DNA of 64,000 bases. Source: Pithys albifrons albifrons (taxonomy: Eukaryota; Chordata; Aves; Passeriformes; Thamnophilidae). Within the stretch, counting starts at the first letter, position 1, and every line of letters starts with the position of its first letter. A program made the position numbers and the translations under genes. Below the pieces are notes generated by a model. That model saw only the letters and a list, made by a program, of their open reading frames with translations. It was not told where the DNA came from and searched no databases. The stretch spans positions 30,994,375 through 31,058,374 of the forward strand of contig NC_092497.1 in NCBI RefSeq assembly GCF_047495875.1, read 5' to 3'. Of the stretch, positions 9,461 to 21,606 are shown piece by piece.

Positions 9461-12400
9461 TATGGTTCAGAGAATTGATTTTGCATTTCCAAAATTATTC
9501 TGTAAAAGAAGGAGTCATGTTGCTGATGACCTGGTCAACAAAACAGACCTCACTACTGAATCTCATTGTTTTAGTATTTAAACCATGATATACAGTATTA
9601 TAATAATTATATGGGTCAGATATGCATTCATTTAAACTTAATAGCAATGCAGCTAATAACAGAACTGAGTTTATTAGCATGCTGCATTTTCTGTGAGTAT
9701 GGTTTGACTACAATGCCAGTGATTTTTGAACTACCTAGTGAAGCCAATTAGTTCTAAGAAATTGATACTTCTCTCTAGTGTCACACTAACTGCTACAGTA
9801 TGAATTATGCTGCTGATAAAGATGTTGCTATGAGCCAAAACATAACTAGAAGGATTTAATCAACTTGGAAAATTTACAAAAGTGTAGTATGAAATTCAGC
9901 TTTGAAACAGTTGCATTTAGCACATTGAAAATAAAGGTAAAAATTCAACATAAAATCAGGGTTTTTTTTCACTGATGTGAAATCTGATACTCTGTTTTCT
10001 GTGACTGACGCTTGGCTCACTTTGTCTGTTGGTGTGGTGTAAATCCTGTGTAACACCTCTAAGACCATTCTTATCTGATTTGTTAAAGCCAGCACTGATG
10101 CCCAGGCTCATCAACTAGACCACAATCACTATGTTGCCTTTCTCTTGTCCTGCCAATGAACCTCTGCCCAGCAGATGCTCTTCCTAAATGTTACTGTAAA
10201 AATATGTTTCTTCATAATTTACAGCTTTGACCATACACTCTTCTCTTTGCTTGCTTTGCCAGCTCCACTTTCTTGATCATATCTAATGTAAGGAATCCTT
10301 TTTCACTTTCACTTTTGTCTGTCTGTCTGCAGACTTCATTTATTCTGATAAATTTAACACAAGCAAGAATATTGCGCACTGCATCCAGCTGCCTCTGGGG
10401 AACAGTCCCAGGGAAATCCTCACTCCAGAACTGTGCCTAAAGAGCGTCCCTTGGTGTGGGAACAGATGTACCAGAAATTGTGTGAGGAGCACAAAAGCAG
10501 AGGCAACCACATACCAGTGCTCAGGGCTGTTCTCAGGCACTTTATTCACTAATTCAGATGTCTTCTGGCTAATCTCATTCCAAACTTACTCCTGCTTCCA
10601 GTCAGCTCATTCACTGGTCCTCTCATTGTTAACTTGTTAAATTTTTACATAAACTTCTGCAGACCTACTGGATTAACTTCCTTCAAGTTCCTCAATAAAG
10701 CTCTCCTTTGCCAAAATGACTGCAAAGAATGAGAATAATTTGGCTGCTCATCCTTTTGACAAATACTGTCAAACCATAAAACAGCATTTGTCCTATGGCT
10801 TCTCTCTTGTTTTTCAGATTTCAAAACACAGGGGGACTTTGGACAGTTGTTTACAATACAGAGCCTACTGTTACCAGTTTTCAGGGAAATACCTCTATAG
10901 CTAAATGTGTGAGAAGGACCACGCCAAAGACAGGGTAGACTCAGTGTATTTACCACTGCCAAGGTGGACCAGGCATCATGAAGGTCTGCATTACATCCAG
11001 TGGCTTTCCTTAACAAGAACAGCTGAAACCTGTTGGAAAAACATGGTCACCAGGTTTCTATCATCAACACATCACTGTGGACACCTGTTTTGATGCCTTA
11101 TCCACTTTTGACAGTCCTGTCCAGAGATGCCTTTTACAGGCACCTATAGAAGCTCTGAACTGGTTCCCAGCAAAGATGGGTAACAGAAAGGAGGTTGACA
11201 TTTTGTCTTCACAAGCAGGTTAAATACTGACAGTTCCTCTTGGCATGCACATCCAGACATCAAAGTGTCCACTGACCCTCTCCAGGCACATATCTGGAGG
11301 GATTTATCTTTACATCCTTTGTTCTTGCTTTGCTTTCACCTGCCCTGACTAGTTGAAGGGAAGCTTGTACTTTGCTTTTCCTCCTTTTGCAGAAAACCAG
11401 AGCCTGTCTTGGAGAGCCTGGGTCCTCAGTGGGAAGAGAAAGGTAGGTTCTTTACATTTATGCTGGACAAATCAGACACCTCCTCTACAAACCTGATTTC
11501 ATTGATGCTTCTCTGTGACTTTTGAGGACAGCTATGTCTTACCTCATATTTCAAGTTGCCTCATTAGCTTTATTAAGTTTCTTTTGTAGCTAGAAGATGG
11601 CCAGCCTGTTTCACTGAGTTTAGATGTAGCAAAGCAATTATCTCTTGTCCCTGCTGAGGTTCTAAAACACAAATGTTCATTCCTATGTAGGATACACTAA
11701 GGCCATACTCTGACTATAAAAAAAGTCTTATTTCCTCTTAATATCTATTTAAAAGCCAGCAGCAGACTGAATTAACTTGGTTTGCAAAGGAATCGGCTCA
11801 TGAACTTCAAGATGCAGGGGCAATGAGCTGGCACCCAAATTAACATTGTTAAAAAATAGAGCAGATGAATGCTGCTTGTGAAACTCAGCATATTCCCTAA
11901 TGGCAAATAAAAAGACATTTAGATATAAAAGTAAGAACACAGTTTCTGAACAGTTCTGGGAGAAGCCAGAGGACCTCAATGCCACCCTGCCCAGGGCTCC
12001 CAAGCCAGGGATGTGTAGTACATCCTGCAGGCAGAATTCAGCTCATGAGTAACTCCACTAATGCAACTGCTCCTTGGACAAACCCTAAATATGTAAACAG
12101 AAAAAAGTGATTCTGAGTTGTCTTTTGAGATTGAGAAAATCTGTTTCCATCAGTGACAAATGTACTTGTGGTATATGACCACCTAAACCATTTAAATTTT
12201 AACATCATCTCTGCTACTCTTAGCTGCCTATGCTGACTCAGTGCAGTTGCAGGAGGAATTTACCCTCATTTAAATGATTTGCAAACCATAAGGAAAAAGA
12301 AAAGGACCAATAATGAGAGGAAACCATAGAGGAGAATGAAATTCATAACTTGGGTGGGTTAACCTGAACATTAAATATCCTAAGTAATGCTGCATTCCTG

Positions 12401-15400
12401 TAAGGAATAACTTGAGGCAGGACCTTGGTCAATAAAAGGAGACTTTTAGCACAACTGTACTGATAAATTTGCTGACAAAGACTTCTGTTGTTCCTTTGAT
12501 TTAATTCCATCAATAATTTTATTTCTTCATTCACCTTTTCTACCCTGCCTTTCCAGCCAAGTGGAGCCCAAGGGCAGCCATGTATATATAAAAATAACAC
12601 ATCAACAAGAAGATATATTTTATACATAATTTTTCCCTGCAAAGCTTACATAAATGACCACCACGATTTGGACAGTGTAAAATGCTCCCATTTAACTGCA
12701 GTTATGACCTGCTCAGGGTCACTTTGCAGCATTCATAGACCCACTCTACATCTGTTGAACCAACTTACTGGGCCACTTCATCATAGGCCTCCTACTTGGC
12801 AAGGCTACCTAAATTTTTAAGACATAATGGAGCTGAAAACATGCAAGGACCAATGCAGCTGGTGGCTGTCCCAGGACAAAACCAGCTACATAAATGGTGC
12901 ATACAAATCCTGTGTTGGAGAAGAGATATATTTTTGCATGTCAGGAATAACACAGTCATCATGTAGAAGCACACACATGCCAAGCCAGATATGTTTCTCT
13001 GTTAATAAGGGTTACTAATCTATTTAAAGAACATGTTTCAGGTTTAGTATTTAGAAGAATGACTTGGAACTTTATTTGGATTCATGGAATTTGATTAAGT
13101 GCATTTTTCTGTCATTCAGGTATTTTTATTAATTTTATTAATGATTTTATTTTATTAATCTGTGACCTGCCATCAAGAACAAACATGAAACAGGCACTTG
13201 CTCAACTTTAAACCATTCAAAGTATTCAACTGTCTTTCTCACATGCATCATCTCTCCCTTCTGTACCGACAAATTATGCAAACCAAAACCATTTAACAGT
13301 TAATAACGTAATAGGAGACCATGGAGGACATGATTTAAACCTCTATGTAAAATATTGTTTTAAAGAAGACAAAGTTAGTTGCAGGACAAAAGCAGACAAT
13401 GATTTCTTTAAAATTAGTTCAAAGTGAAAAATATTTACATTTAATTTGATGAAAACATCTCATTAAAAAAATCTGTTTGTAAGATTTGCTCTAAAAGCAT
13501 AAATATATGTTCAGCCCAGACATATATTTTACTTTCCTCATTACTCTCTGGATTTTTTTTTTTAACACTGAGTACATTACATTAAAATGACATTTTTATT
13601 TTAGGGATGGACAGATTTGAAATAACAGCATTTAAAGGGCTGCTTAGACAGTATTAGTTCTTTGATACTGAAGGTTTTGGTTTGGTACACAGAATATAAA
13701 ACCATTTCCTCAAGATATTTTCTATTCAGCATAAAATATTAAAAATATCTCACTTCCAAGAGATCTGGTGGGAGTTCATGACAGCTGCATTGTATCTTTT
13801 TGAAAAAAGTTTTTGCAACATTATTGTGTGTAATTAGCCCTGATGATTTACTCCTGACAGTAAAATCTTCTTGAGAGTAAAGAGGAACACAATCTTTGGA
13901 GCAAAGAACAAACATGTTTTGGGAGAGATGGGAGAGAGTAAAAGCACTCACTCGAGGTGGTTTACAGCAAATGCCTGCAAGTAGTCCTGGGAGTTTTCAC
14001 TTATTTATGCAGCACCATATGATCCCTCTTTTTTGCCTTCAGCACTACAAACCAAGCTTGGTGCATCTTTCTCTCCAGGCATTGGCTTTGCAATTATGTC
14101 ACTCCTTATCTGTTCCTGACAACTAGTTAGAGAGAACCAACCATGCCGGTTGAGCTAAAGGTGACACTAAAGCCTGCCATGAATGAGCGAAGGCACTGCT
14201 GAGCATCACTCTCATGCACCCCCACCTCCAGGCCACTATCTGAGATTATGGGAGACTCTAGCAACTGAAATGTGAACTGCCTTTAAAAATATTTATTTTT
14301 GCTGACAGACCTTTTTATTATTTGGCCCTGTGCAAAAATACCTTGTCAGAAGTTTCTCAGAACACATGGAGGTTACCAAAAGAGGCTTGCAGACATAAAA
14401 CCAGGCCAGGTAGCCAGGTAGACACCGGAGAAGCTGAATGGACAAACCCCAGTGCAATGGGGAATTCAAAAGCCATTTACATTGAAAATGGGGAAAATGC
14501 ACAAAGTTAAGTTTCAATTAAAATATCACCAGTGTTTTTTTCACCTGACTGTAGCCTAATATGCCAAGGTCAGCCCTTTCAGTGAACAAACAGCTCAGTC
14601 ACCTCTAGTGTAGCTGTTATCTGCCTCAACAAGGGGAGACATTTGGCACAGCCTAAAGCTGGGGCATGAACCCTGGCTAAGCTTAAGGCATTTATCTGAC
14701 AGCATCAGCTGACACTCCACAAACACATTTGCTTTCCATGACCTCAGAGCATTTGTGATTAATCAAAAGTGTATCTGGGATCTTGAGAATAAGCTACATG
14801 CAGGCATACAAAAAAAGAATATGCTCTTGATCTCGCTTATTGACTCCAGAGGTATATTGAATTTAGAAACAGCAAATAGAATAAAATGATCAATATGCTC
14901 TCACTTGTCCATGGAAGAGCAAACTTCATCCCTCCAGCAACAAACATTGACCATGTAAATGTTTTGGAGCCGCTTTCAAATGCAGAGAGCAAAGGCATCA
15001 GGATTTTTGGGGAGGGGTACTACATGGAAAAGACATTGGTGTATGGGCACTAGTACTTCTTTGGGAAGTATGCTCTTTAAAGCTGTGGAGTGCAGCAATG
15101 CACCTGAGCCACCTCTACCACTGCAACTGTTTCCACCAGTACACATTGCTAACATCCAGTTTGGAAACACTGTGCCAAGTGGTCTTAATAAAACATTACA
15201 GAGGATATTTTAAAACTTAATGAAGGCACATAATCTGCTTCAGAGAAAACTTCCTGCCTTAATTTAAATGAGACACAGTTATATCCCCTATGCACTGTTT
15301 ACAATTTATAATTTATGTCTCAGCTCAAATACAGTACTTTCTGCAGTCATCTGCTGTTATATGATTAGCATTTGAATATTGTAATATTCTGCTTCTTATC

Positions 15401-17339
15401 ATATCTAGATTATAATATTCTGCTTCATATATAGAGTAATATGATGCAGTGCATTTGTATTTTAAGACTTTCTTTTTTACTCACTAATAAACACACCACA
15501 CTCTAATTACTTGGGAAGAAAGAAATCATGTACCCCACCCAAACAAATCTGAAAATGGTTGCATCTCTGTAAAAACTCTCCATCATTTCATTTATTAAAT
15601 TCTACTCTTTTCTGGTTACCTACTGCTCAGGCTACAAGTTGTTTATGCTCATATAGCACTATCATTTTACTATAGCAAAACTGCTCTATGTGCTCTGGTC
15701 CCTGTTGGCACAGCAAACAAACTTTCATTGCATGTGCTTTCTACAAAATGGTGATACTAATTAGAAAATATAAACTCATGCTGAGACATGATATGAATTG
15801 GTGTTATGCATCTTCTAAGCTCACAGCAGTATTAGATTTATACTGTTGATGCACTCAACTAATATTCAACTGGAAACTTTCCATTTTTTATATCTGCGGA
15901 AAAATGAAAAAAAAAAGTGAAGGTGCCTCATTAGAGCAATTCACAGATCCTCAGTAATCCACAGTTGACTGATCTGGACATTCATAAGCAGCACACTACT
16001 TATTTTTTCCCTCCATATAGTCTGAGGAACTAAATGGTGTCACAAAAGCACATGCTAGTGTTACCTAGTGTCCTTACATCATTTTCCATAGGCAGACCTC
16101 AAAATGCATGGCAGTAAGTGAGCTAGCATTATTCTGGTTTATGAAGGAGGATTCCAAGGTACAAAGCTTATCTCCTGGCAGCCTGGAAGTGGCTATTAGT
16201 GCACTAGGACCAACCACACAGCCTGGACTGCTGCCATTAAAAACATGGTGCTGTGCTTACTTGAAAAAAGGGGGGGAAAAAAAAGAAGAAGTAGGAATTT
16301 GCTAGTCCACAAGGGCTATGAAATTAGTCTGGTCCCCCAGCTTAAACCTGATCCAAGACATTGCACACATGTTCATGACAACCCCATTCAAACTCCTGCA
16401 ATATGAGCAGTGGGCACTAGATATCACAGCTGCATGTTTTGACATCTATGGCGAAAATGAGCAGAAAATCTGACTGTTCCATATCAAGAAGTATTTTTCC
16501 TAGTGCTAATGTGCCTTAAATACCTTGTTCCACAGATGAGTGACTGAGCACCTGCTGTATGAGAAATAGCCAATTACTGTTCAGTGTCTCTAATTTTCTG
16601 ATTCAATTAGCATGCTTCGGAGCTTTCCAGTTTAATTGCAAACTACTTCACAGTTAGCTCTCCAATTAATCATGGCCCATCTGCAAGCCATCACAAAACT
16701 TGGTGGAACAAATCTGTGTACTTTGGAATGCTGGGAGCTTAGAAAATCAAACTTGTTTTGGTATATAAAGCTTTAATTTTGTTTGGCCTTTTCAGCTGCA
16801 TTTGTAAGAAGCTCTGAACAGATTAAACAGGAAGTCCAGACAATAATATGCTACATTATGCATATAATTACTGTAAATACAGACATGACTGTAGAAGGTT
16901 AGGTGCTAACACGTATGGAGTAGGGGGTCAAGAAAACACACTTAGAATCAATTTCTCCCCCATTATGACACAAAGTAGAAATAGGTGGAGGACGTGAAAA
17001 GAGGGTTATGAGCAGGTGATGCAGCCCCATACATGAATGGAGATATTTCTGCAACACTATACCATGTTATTTCTGATTTTCTTTTCCAAGGAAGCTGTTA
17101 ACTTCCAAAAACTTTAAAAGTTGTACTCAAGTGATTAAATACCACACCTATACTTTGTCATGTACTTTCAACTTAAAGCAGAACACTGGGTGCTTGGTAG
17201 GACCATAAGACAGCCCAGAGGTCATGGAGCTGCTGCTTTCCCTGTATTTTACTACGCTAAAAATATCCACTGAATTGACACAGCATAGCTATTCAGAACT
17301 ATCTGATCCGGGTGCACATAAACTTCCTGTCCACAAGAC

Positions 17340-17710
17340 TTGATTACAAATGTAACAGCATATCATACAGCGGGAAATTAGCAATTCTATTTAAAATAAA
17401 GTATTTTTCACATCTGAAAGTATAAACACAACTGCAGCTTACGGGCCTGAAAATTTTGCTTAAATTCCATGCTAGATTTTGTAATGCATTAATTTCGGCA
17501 TATATGACTGAGGCATCCGTCCTGCAGGATACTATACATCTCTGATTTGTGTTAAATTCAGTAAAATGGAACAGTTCACAGGGTTCTGTGACGTCATGTT
17601 TTAAGTACTTTCCTGAACTGGGCCTACTATGAACATTTTGTTTCAAAATCCCATTACTTAAGAACATGCCAACCTCCATCATAATTTTAATAATTGCATG
17701 CTAATAACAG
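17340..17710. promoter_or_regulatory. Candidate conserved regulatory element
   Basis: The stretch has balanced composition with several CpGs in otherwise AT-rich DNA. It holds a full palindromic CRE (TGACGTCA, 17589-17596) and an octamer-like ATGCTAAT (17698-17705). A 112-codon frame on the minus strand (17344-17682) shows no protein family resemblance and may be open by chance. FAM172A introns in vertebrates lie near NR2F1 and are known to be rich in conserved non-coding DNA; applying that here is inference. Confidence 0.25.
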
Positions 17711-18608
17711 AAATCTTAATAAATCCTAAGAAAAAGCTGAATCTCCTTGTTAACTTCTCTAGTTATCAAATAAGATTCAAACACTGTAAAATTGTGTTAA
17801 GGATGTTTGAATGATACATAGTAACATCACCAGAAAGAAGTGGCTCCTGCATCCTGTCAGAAGTAAAACTGTATTATGGACACAAGAAAGAATAATTACT
17901 TAAAACTCTATTTTGCTCATCTGGATAATGCCATGTTAAAGCTGGAATTTGGACTTCTTCAAGGTCCTTAGATCCTGGAAAGAGTTCCAATTAAAATACA
18001 TTTAAAAAACATGCAATTAAATCACTGCCTAGCCACCTACCTGGCCAAATGCAAACCTTTACAAAAAGTGGTCAGAAATTCGTGAGGTAAACATTGCCAT
18101 CAAAAAAGCATGTTTGCAAACATCCTGAATCCTGGAGACATAAATACTTTTGTAATTTTCCCAACATTTTTCTATAACAAGTGAGATACATGTCGTCTTG
18201 CAGGAGTAACCTATGTATCCTGATGAATCTATATAACATGATGAACAATATAAACTTGGCGAACACAAGGCACAAAGTCTTTTATGTTGTGACGTGCCAG
18301 TACAATATTTGTGTACACACAGCGTACTTGAGTACAGGTCTTTTTTATATAGTATATGCAAGCAGATTACAAATTTAAGATACTTATTGTGAACCATGAT
18401 GAGGAACATGCTTCTGCTCTACAAAAAAGTACCTGAGCTCTGCTCGTCTGTGAAAAAAAAAAGTTTTAAGAATTCTACAAGGTTTATTTAATTTATTCTG
18501 TGTTTCTCAAGTCACTGCAGCCTGTATTGACTTTATAACTGAACCATGAGTTTATCAAAATGTACTCCTCTATTATGACCAGTTCTGCATACAATTACAG
18601 AAAATTAA

Positions 18609-18653
18609 GGGGTGGGGGCGGAGGGGAGGGAAGGTTAGTGGAGGGAGGGGAAG
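18609..18653 (+). other. G-rich tract with quadruplex potential
   Basis: Runs of three to five G (GGGG, GGGGG, GGGG, GGG, GGG, GGGG, GGG) are separated by one to about ten bases, meeting the usual quadruplex pattern on the plus strand. For a FAM172A transcript the G-rich strand would be the DNA template. Confidence 0.6.
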
Positions 18654-20927
18654 GGATGTTTTTAACATTTCCAAGAGAATATCTCCTAAATCTGTACAGC
18701 ATTTCTGAAAGTTTTAGCCCCACAATGCCCACTGAAGTTGAGGCAAGTTATGCAGCTAAAGCCTTGATAACTTACTCCACTTAGGGCTTATATCCTCAGA
18801 GTGGGACCCTATGCTTAGCACTCCGTGGCCAGGCTACCACAACAGTCCAGGATGCAGGGCTGTGTTATTCCTATCACCTCCCTGACAGCTTACTTGTGTT
18901 TAAACCCAGTTCATAAGGTGAGCTGGTTTCCTACTCTGGCATCTTTATTCTGAATCAGAAGAAGCCAAAGTGACAAAGTCTTAATGCCTTCAACTCAGAT
19001 GTACAAAAATTGCCAGGCACAGAAACCTGACCAACATGATCTGGACCATCTTGTGTGGAGGCTGAGTAGAGTGTAAAATACTGGTATCTGGAGAAACCAA
19101 GGGACCTGGCCATTAAATCACGTTCCCTGGTACTGTCTGAGTTACAGCCAATCTCAGAAAGCTTTGCTGGGGTGTGAAACACCAACCCGAAGAACCCCAG
19201 CTCTGATGCTCAGCCCCTGTGCTTTTCTTATGAACATTTCCCAGAAAAACCTTGACTCTCCTAGCATAGCTATTTGCATTGTGTGCTCTGGAAAACAGTA
19301 CAATCATCTTAAAAATACTTGTTTTGGAACCACAGCATTAAAAATACCCAATAACTACTAAAAAAACATTACTTTCATTTCACAGAGGGAGATTATAAAA
19401 ATAACTGTAGTTGTTTCACTACCGTAGGGACAATGAACTTGTATTGGCTGACAGAGTCAGCACACAACCCTGTTTTCCACGGCAAACATCTCTACAATGT
19501 TGCAGGGTCACCTCTGCCCTGCTGAGGACTGGGGGAATGGACAGCAAAAGAGTGTATGCATGGGAAAAACCACTGCTTATGGGAAAAAGTTCTTAATTTC
19601 TCTGTTTTTAGGATCCTGCTACAACTTGCATCAAGTCACCACTGGTTTCCATACTCACTCATGATCCTGCCACAAGACCTTTGCTGCACTTACCGATTTT
19701 CCATCCTACTTCATTTATAAAGAACATTTCATTGTATTTTGTTCTGGCTCTTTTAAACTTTTCCTATGGTACCATATAATGTTATTTATTTATTTATTTT
19801 CTAAAAATACAACTCCTTTAGTTTAAAAAAACTACATTTTTTTAAACAGGTTTTTGAAAAAAAATTGCAGCACTGTTGGAGTCCTTGGTTGAGTTTGTTC
19901 TCTTCAGGAAATGTCCTAAAGCTCTAACTTCTACATTTTTCTCTTTGAATTGAAAATGGTTAGAAAATCGACAAGAACAAGTGGGGTGAACACACTTCTA
20001 TTTTTACTTACTTTTAGAATATTTTTATTTTCCCCATTAAGAAAACATGAAATTTTAAATACTAGAAATTGTGTGTACCTTTTTTACTACCCCTTCCTGC
20101 ACATATTCAGTCTCTGCTTCCGATGTGGAAGAAAGATAAAATACTATTTTTTATTAATTACTTTAACAAGTCTCAAGCTAAGAGGAGAGTGAATTTTACA
20201 AATGAGGATTTTATCTTCCCTTAGTTGTCTGTTCATAGGAAATATTCCTCATCCTTCTACTTTGTCTTTTAATAATAACAGAACAGAGATACATATCAGA
20301 CCATCTGGAATGCAGAACAAATAAATATGGAAAGCTTTATTCTGAAATACTGTTTTAGTATTTACTTAAAAAAAACCAAAAACTTTGAAAAAGACCAGAA
20401 AGCTGGAATCCATCCCAGTTAAGGTAAAATAAGAAGGGTGCTCCAAAATCAGCCCAAGCCTGAACCTACACAGTGGTGGTTCATGGTCACACGCAGTGCA
20501 GGGATGGGCAGGAAGCTGCACATCACATGTACTTGTGGCTGGGACACCATCAACAGAGAATGCATCTCTCTGTCCCCATGAGTGGTTTGATCAATACAGA
20601 GGATGTTAATTATTGAGAAACTACATGACTTGAAGAGTAACTACAGAGCTACCTTGCCAATGACAAGACTCTATTAACAAATTTATCGAGAAATTTTAGA
20701 CTTCATTGGTAGTTATTTGCAAAGGGTGTCAGTCCATCAAGACTACATAGGGATACAGTAACCTACCTGTTGTCAGAAATTTATAGTTAAAGTGAGGCAC
20801 CAATTACTGATCCTGCCACTACGAGGTTCTGCTCAGCTCCGTACATGGAATATTTTCAAATATTTTGACCCAAATAGACTACTGAAACTTAGTCTACAGT
20901 TTTTCTGGTCAGTATGGGCAAAGCAAA

Positions 20928-21606
20928 TGTTGTAGTTTGGGATTATTATGTAAATTCTCTCCCCTGCCACTTAACTGCCCAGGCCAGCGGTTAACAAAAG
21001 AAGCAGTTAACTGTTGATCGCTCGGGTGGGGGCAGGTTTGTCTTTTTTTGGGTTTTTTTTTTTTTTTGGATATGCTTCCCAGTCTTGGCTCGGCGGAACG
21101 CGGGAGTGGGGGCTCCAAGGAGGCAGGCTGCCCTGCTGGTTACTGCTGGGTTTTTCCTGGCTGTCTTGTTGCTGCCTATTCCGGAATACTTTTTCGTGCC
21201 ACGCTGCTGCTGCTGCCTTCCTTGGATTTGCTTCTGGTTGCTCGTACCTTTCTGCTTCTTGGACGGGGAACACAGGGGGAAGAGACTGAGTCCATCTGAA
21301 AACTCACTGCTCGTCTGTCTCGCTGGAGAGGGACTTAAACTCACTCTGCAGCCAGCTGGGCTGTGACATGGACACTTAAGTATAACCTTTTCTCCCGGAG
21401 GAAAACCTGCTGGGTTTTGTTGTTGTTTTGTTTTTTTTTTTTCTTTCTCTTGTGGTGTTGGGGAAGCGTGTTGCACTAGTCTGTTTACATATATATATAT
21501 ATATATATCAGTTATCCTTCTTGTATTAAAATTCCTTTTCTTAAATTTGATAAAGAGTGGTGTGATTATCGTGGAGGAGGCCCCTCCCCTGCTTGTGAGT
21601 AAAACA
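20928..21606 (+). mobile_element. Probable solo LTR of another endogenous retrovirus
   Basis: The segment starts TGTTGTAGTTTGGG and ends GAGTAAAACA. It is much richer in GC than its surroundings, contains a T-rich run, an (AT)10 tract and, near its end, TTGATAAAGAGTGGTGTGATT-like U5 sequence. These features fit an LTR of about 680 bp. I see no primer site after it and no target duplication (GCAAA versus TTTTG), so the ends are provisional. Several overlapping ORFs of 80-160 codons on both strands come from the low-complexity sequence. Confidence 0.55.
21489..21508. repeat. (AT)10 microsatellite
   Basis: Ten perfect AT units inside the probable LTR. Confidence 0.95.

Larger units (their letters stand above)
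9461..20927. other. Intron-like DNA, no gene recognised
   Basis: About 11.5 kb with no recognisable exon, RNA gene or transposon. Two subregions stand out as possible conserved non-coding elements (16490-16870 and 17340-17710), and one G-rich tract (18609-18653) could fold into a quadruplex. An 84-codon frame at 14959-15213 resembles no family I know. Confidence 0.5.

Noticed and set aside
13739..13830. Minus-strand CHELPPDLLE-like peptide compared with the expected next FAM172A exon (RHELTSW)
   Set aside because: Only three residues agree and there is no acceptor site in the right phase.
14959..15213. 84-codon plus-strand ORF considered as a processed pseudogene
   Set aside because: No parent gene recognised and no poly(A) or target duplication seen.
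17344..17682. 112-codon minus-strand ORF
   Set aside because: No recognisable domain or splice context; kept only as part of a possible regulatory block.
20991..21476. 161-codon minus-strand ORF rich in Lys and Gln
   Set aside because: It is antisense to a T-rich probable LTR; low-complexity composition explains its length.
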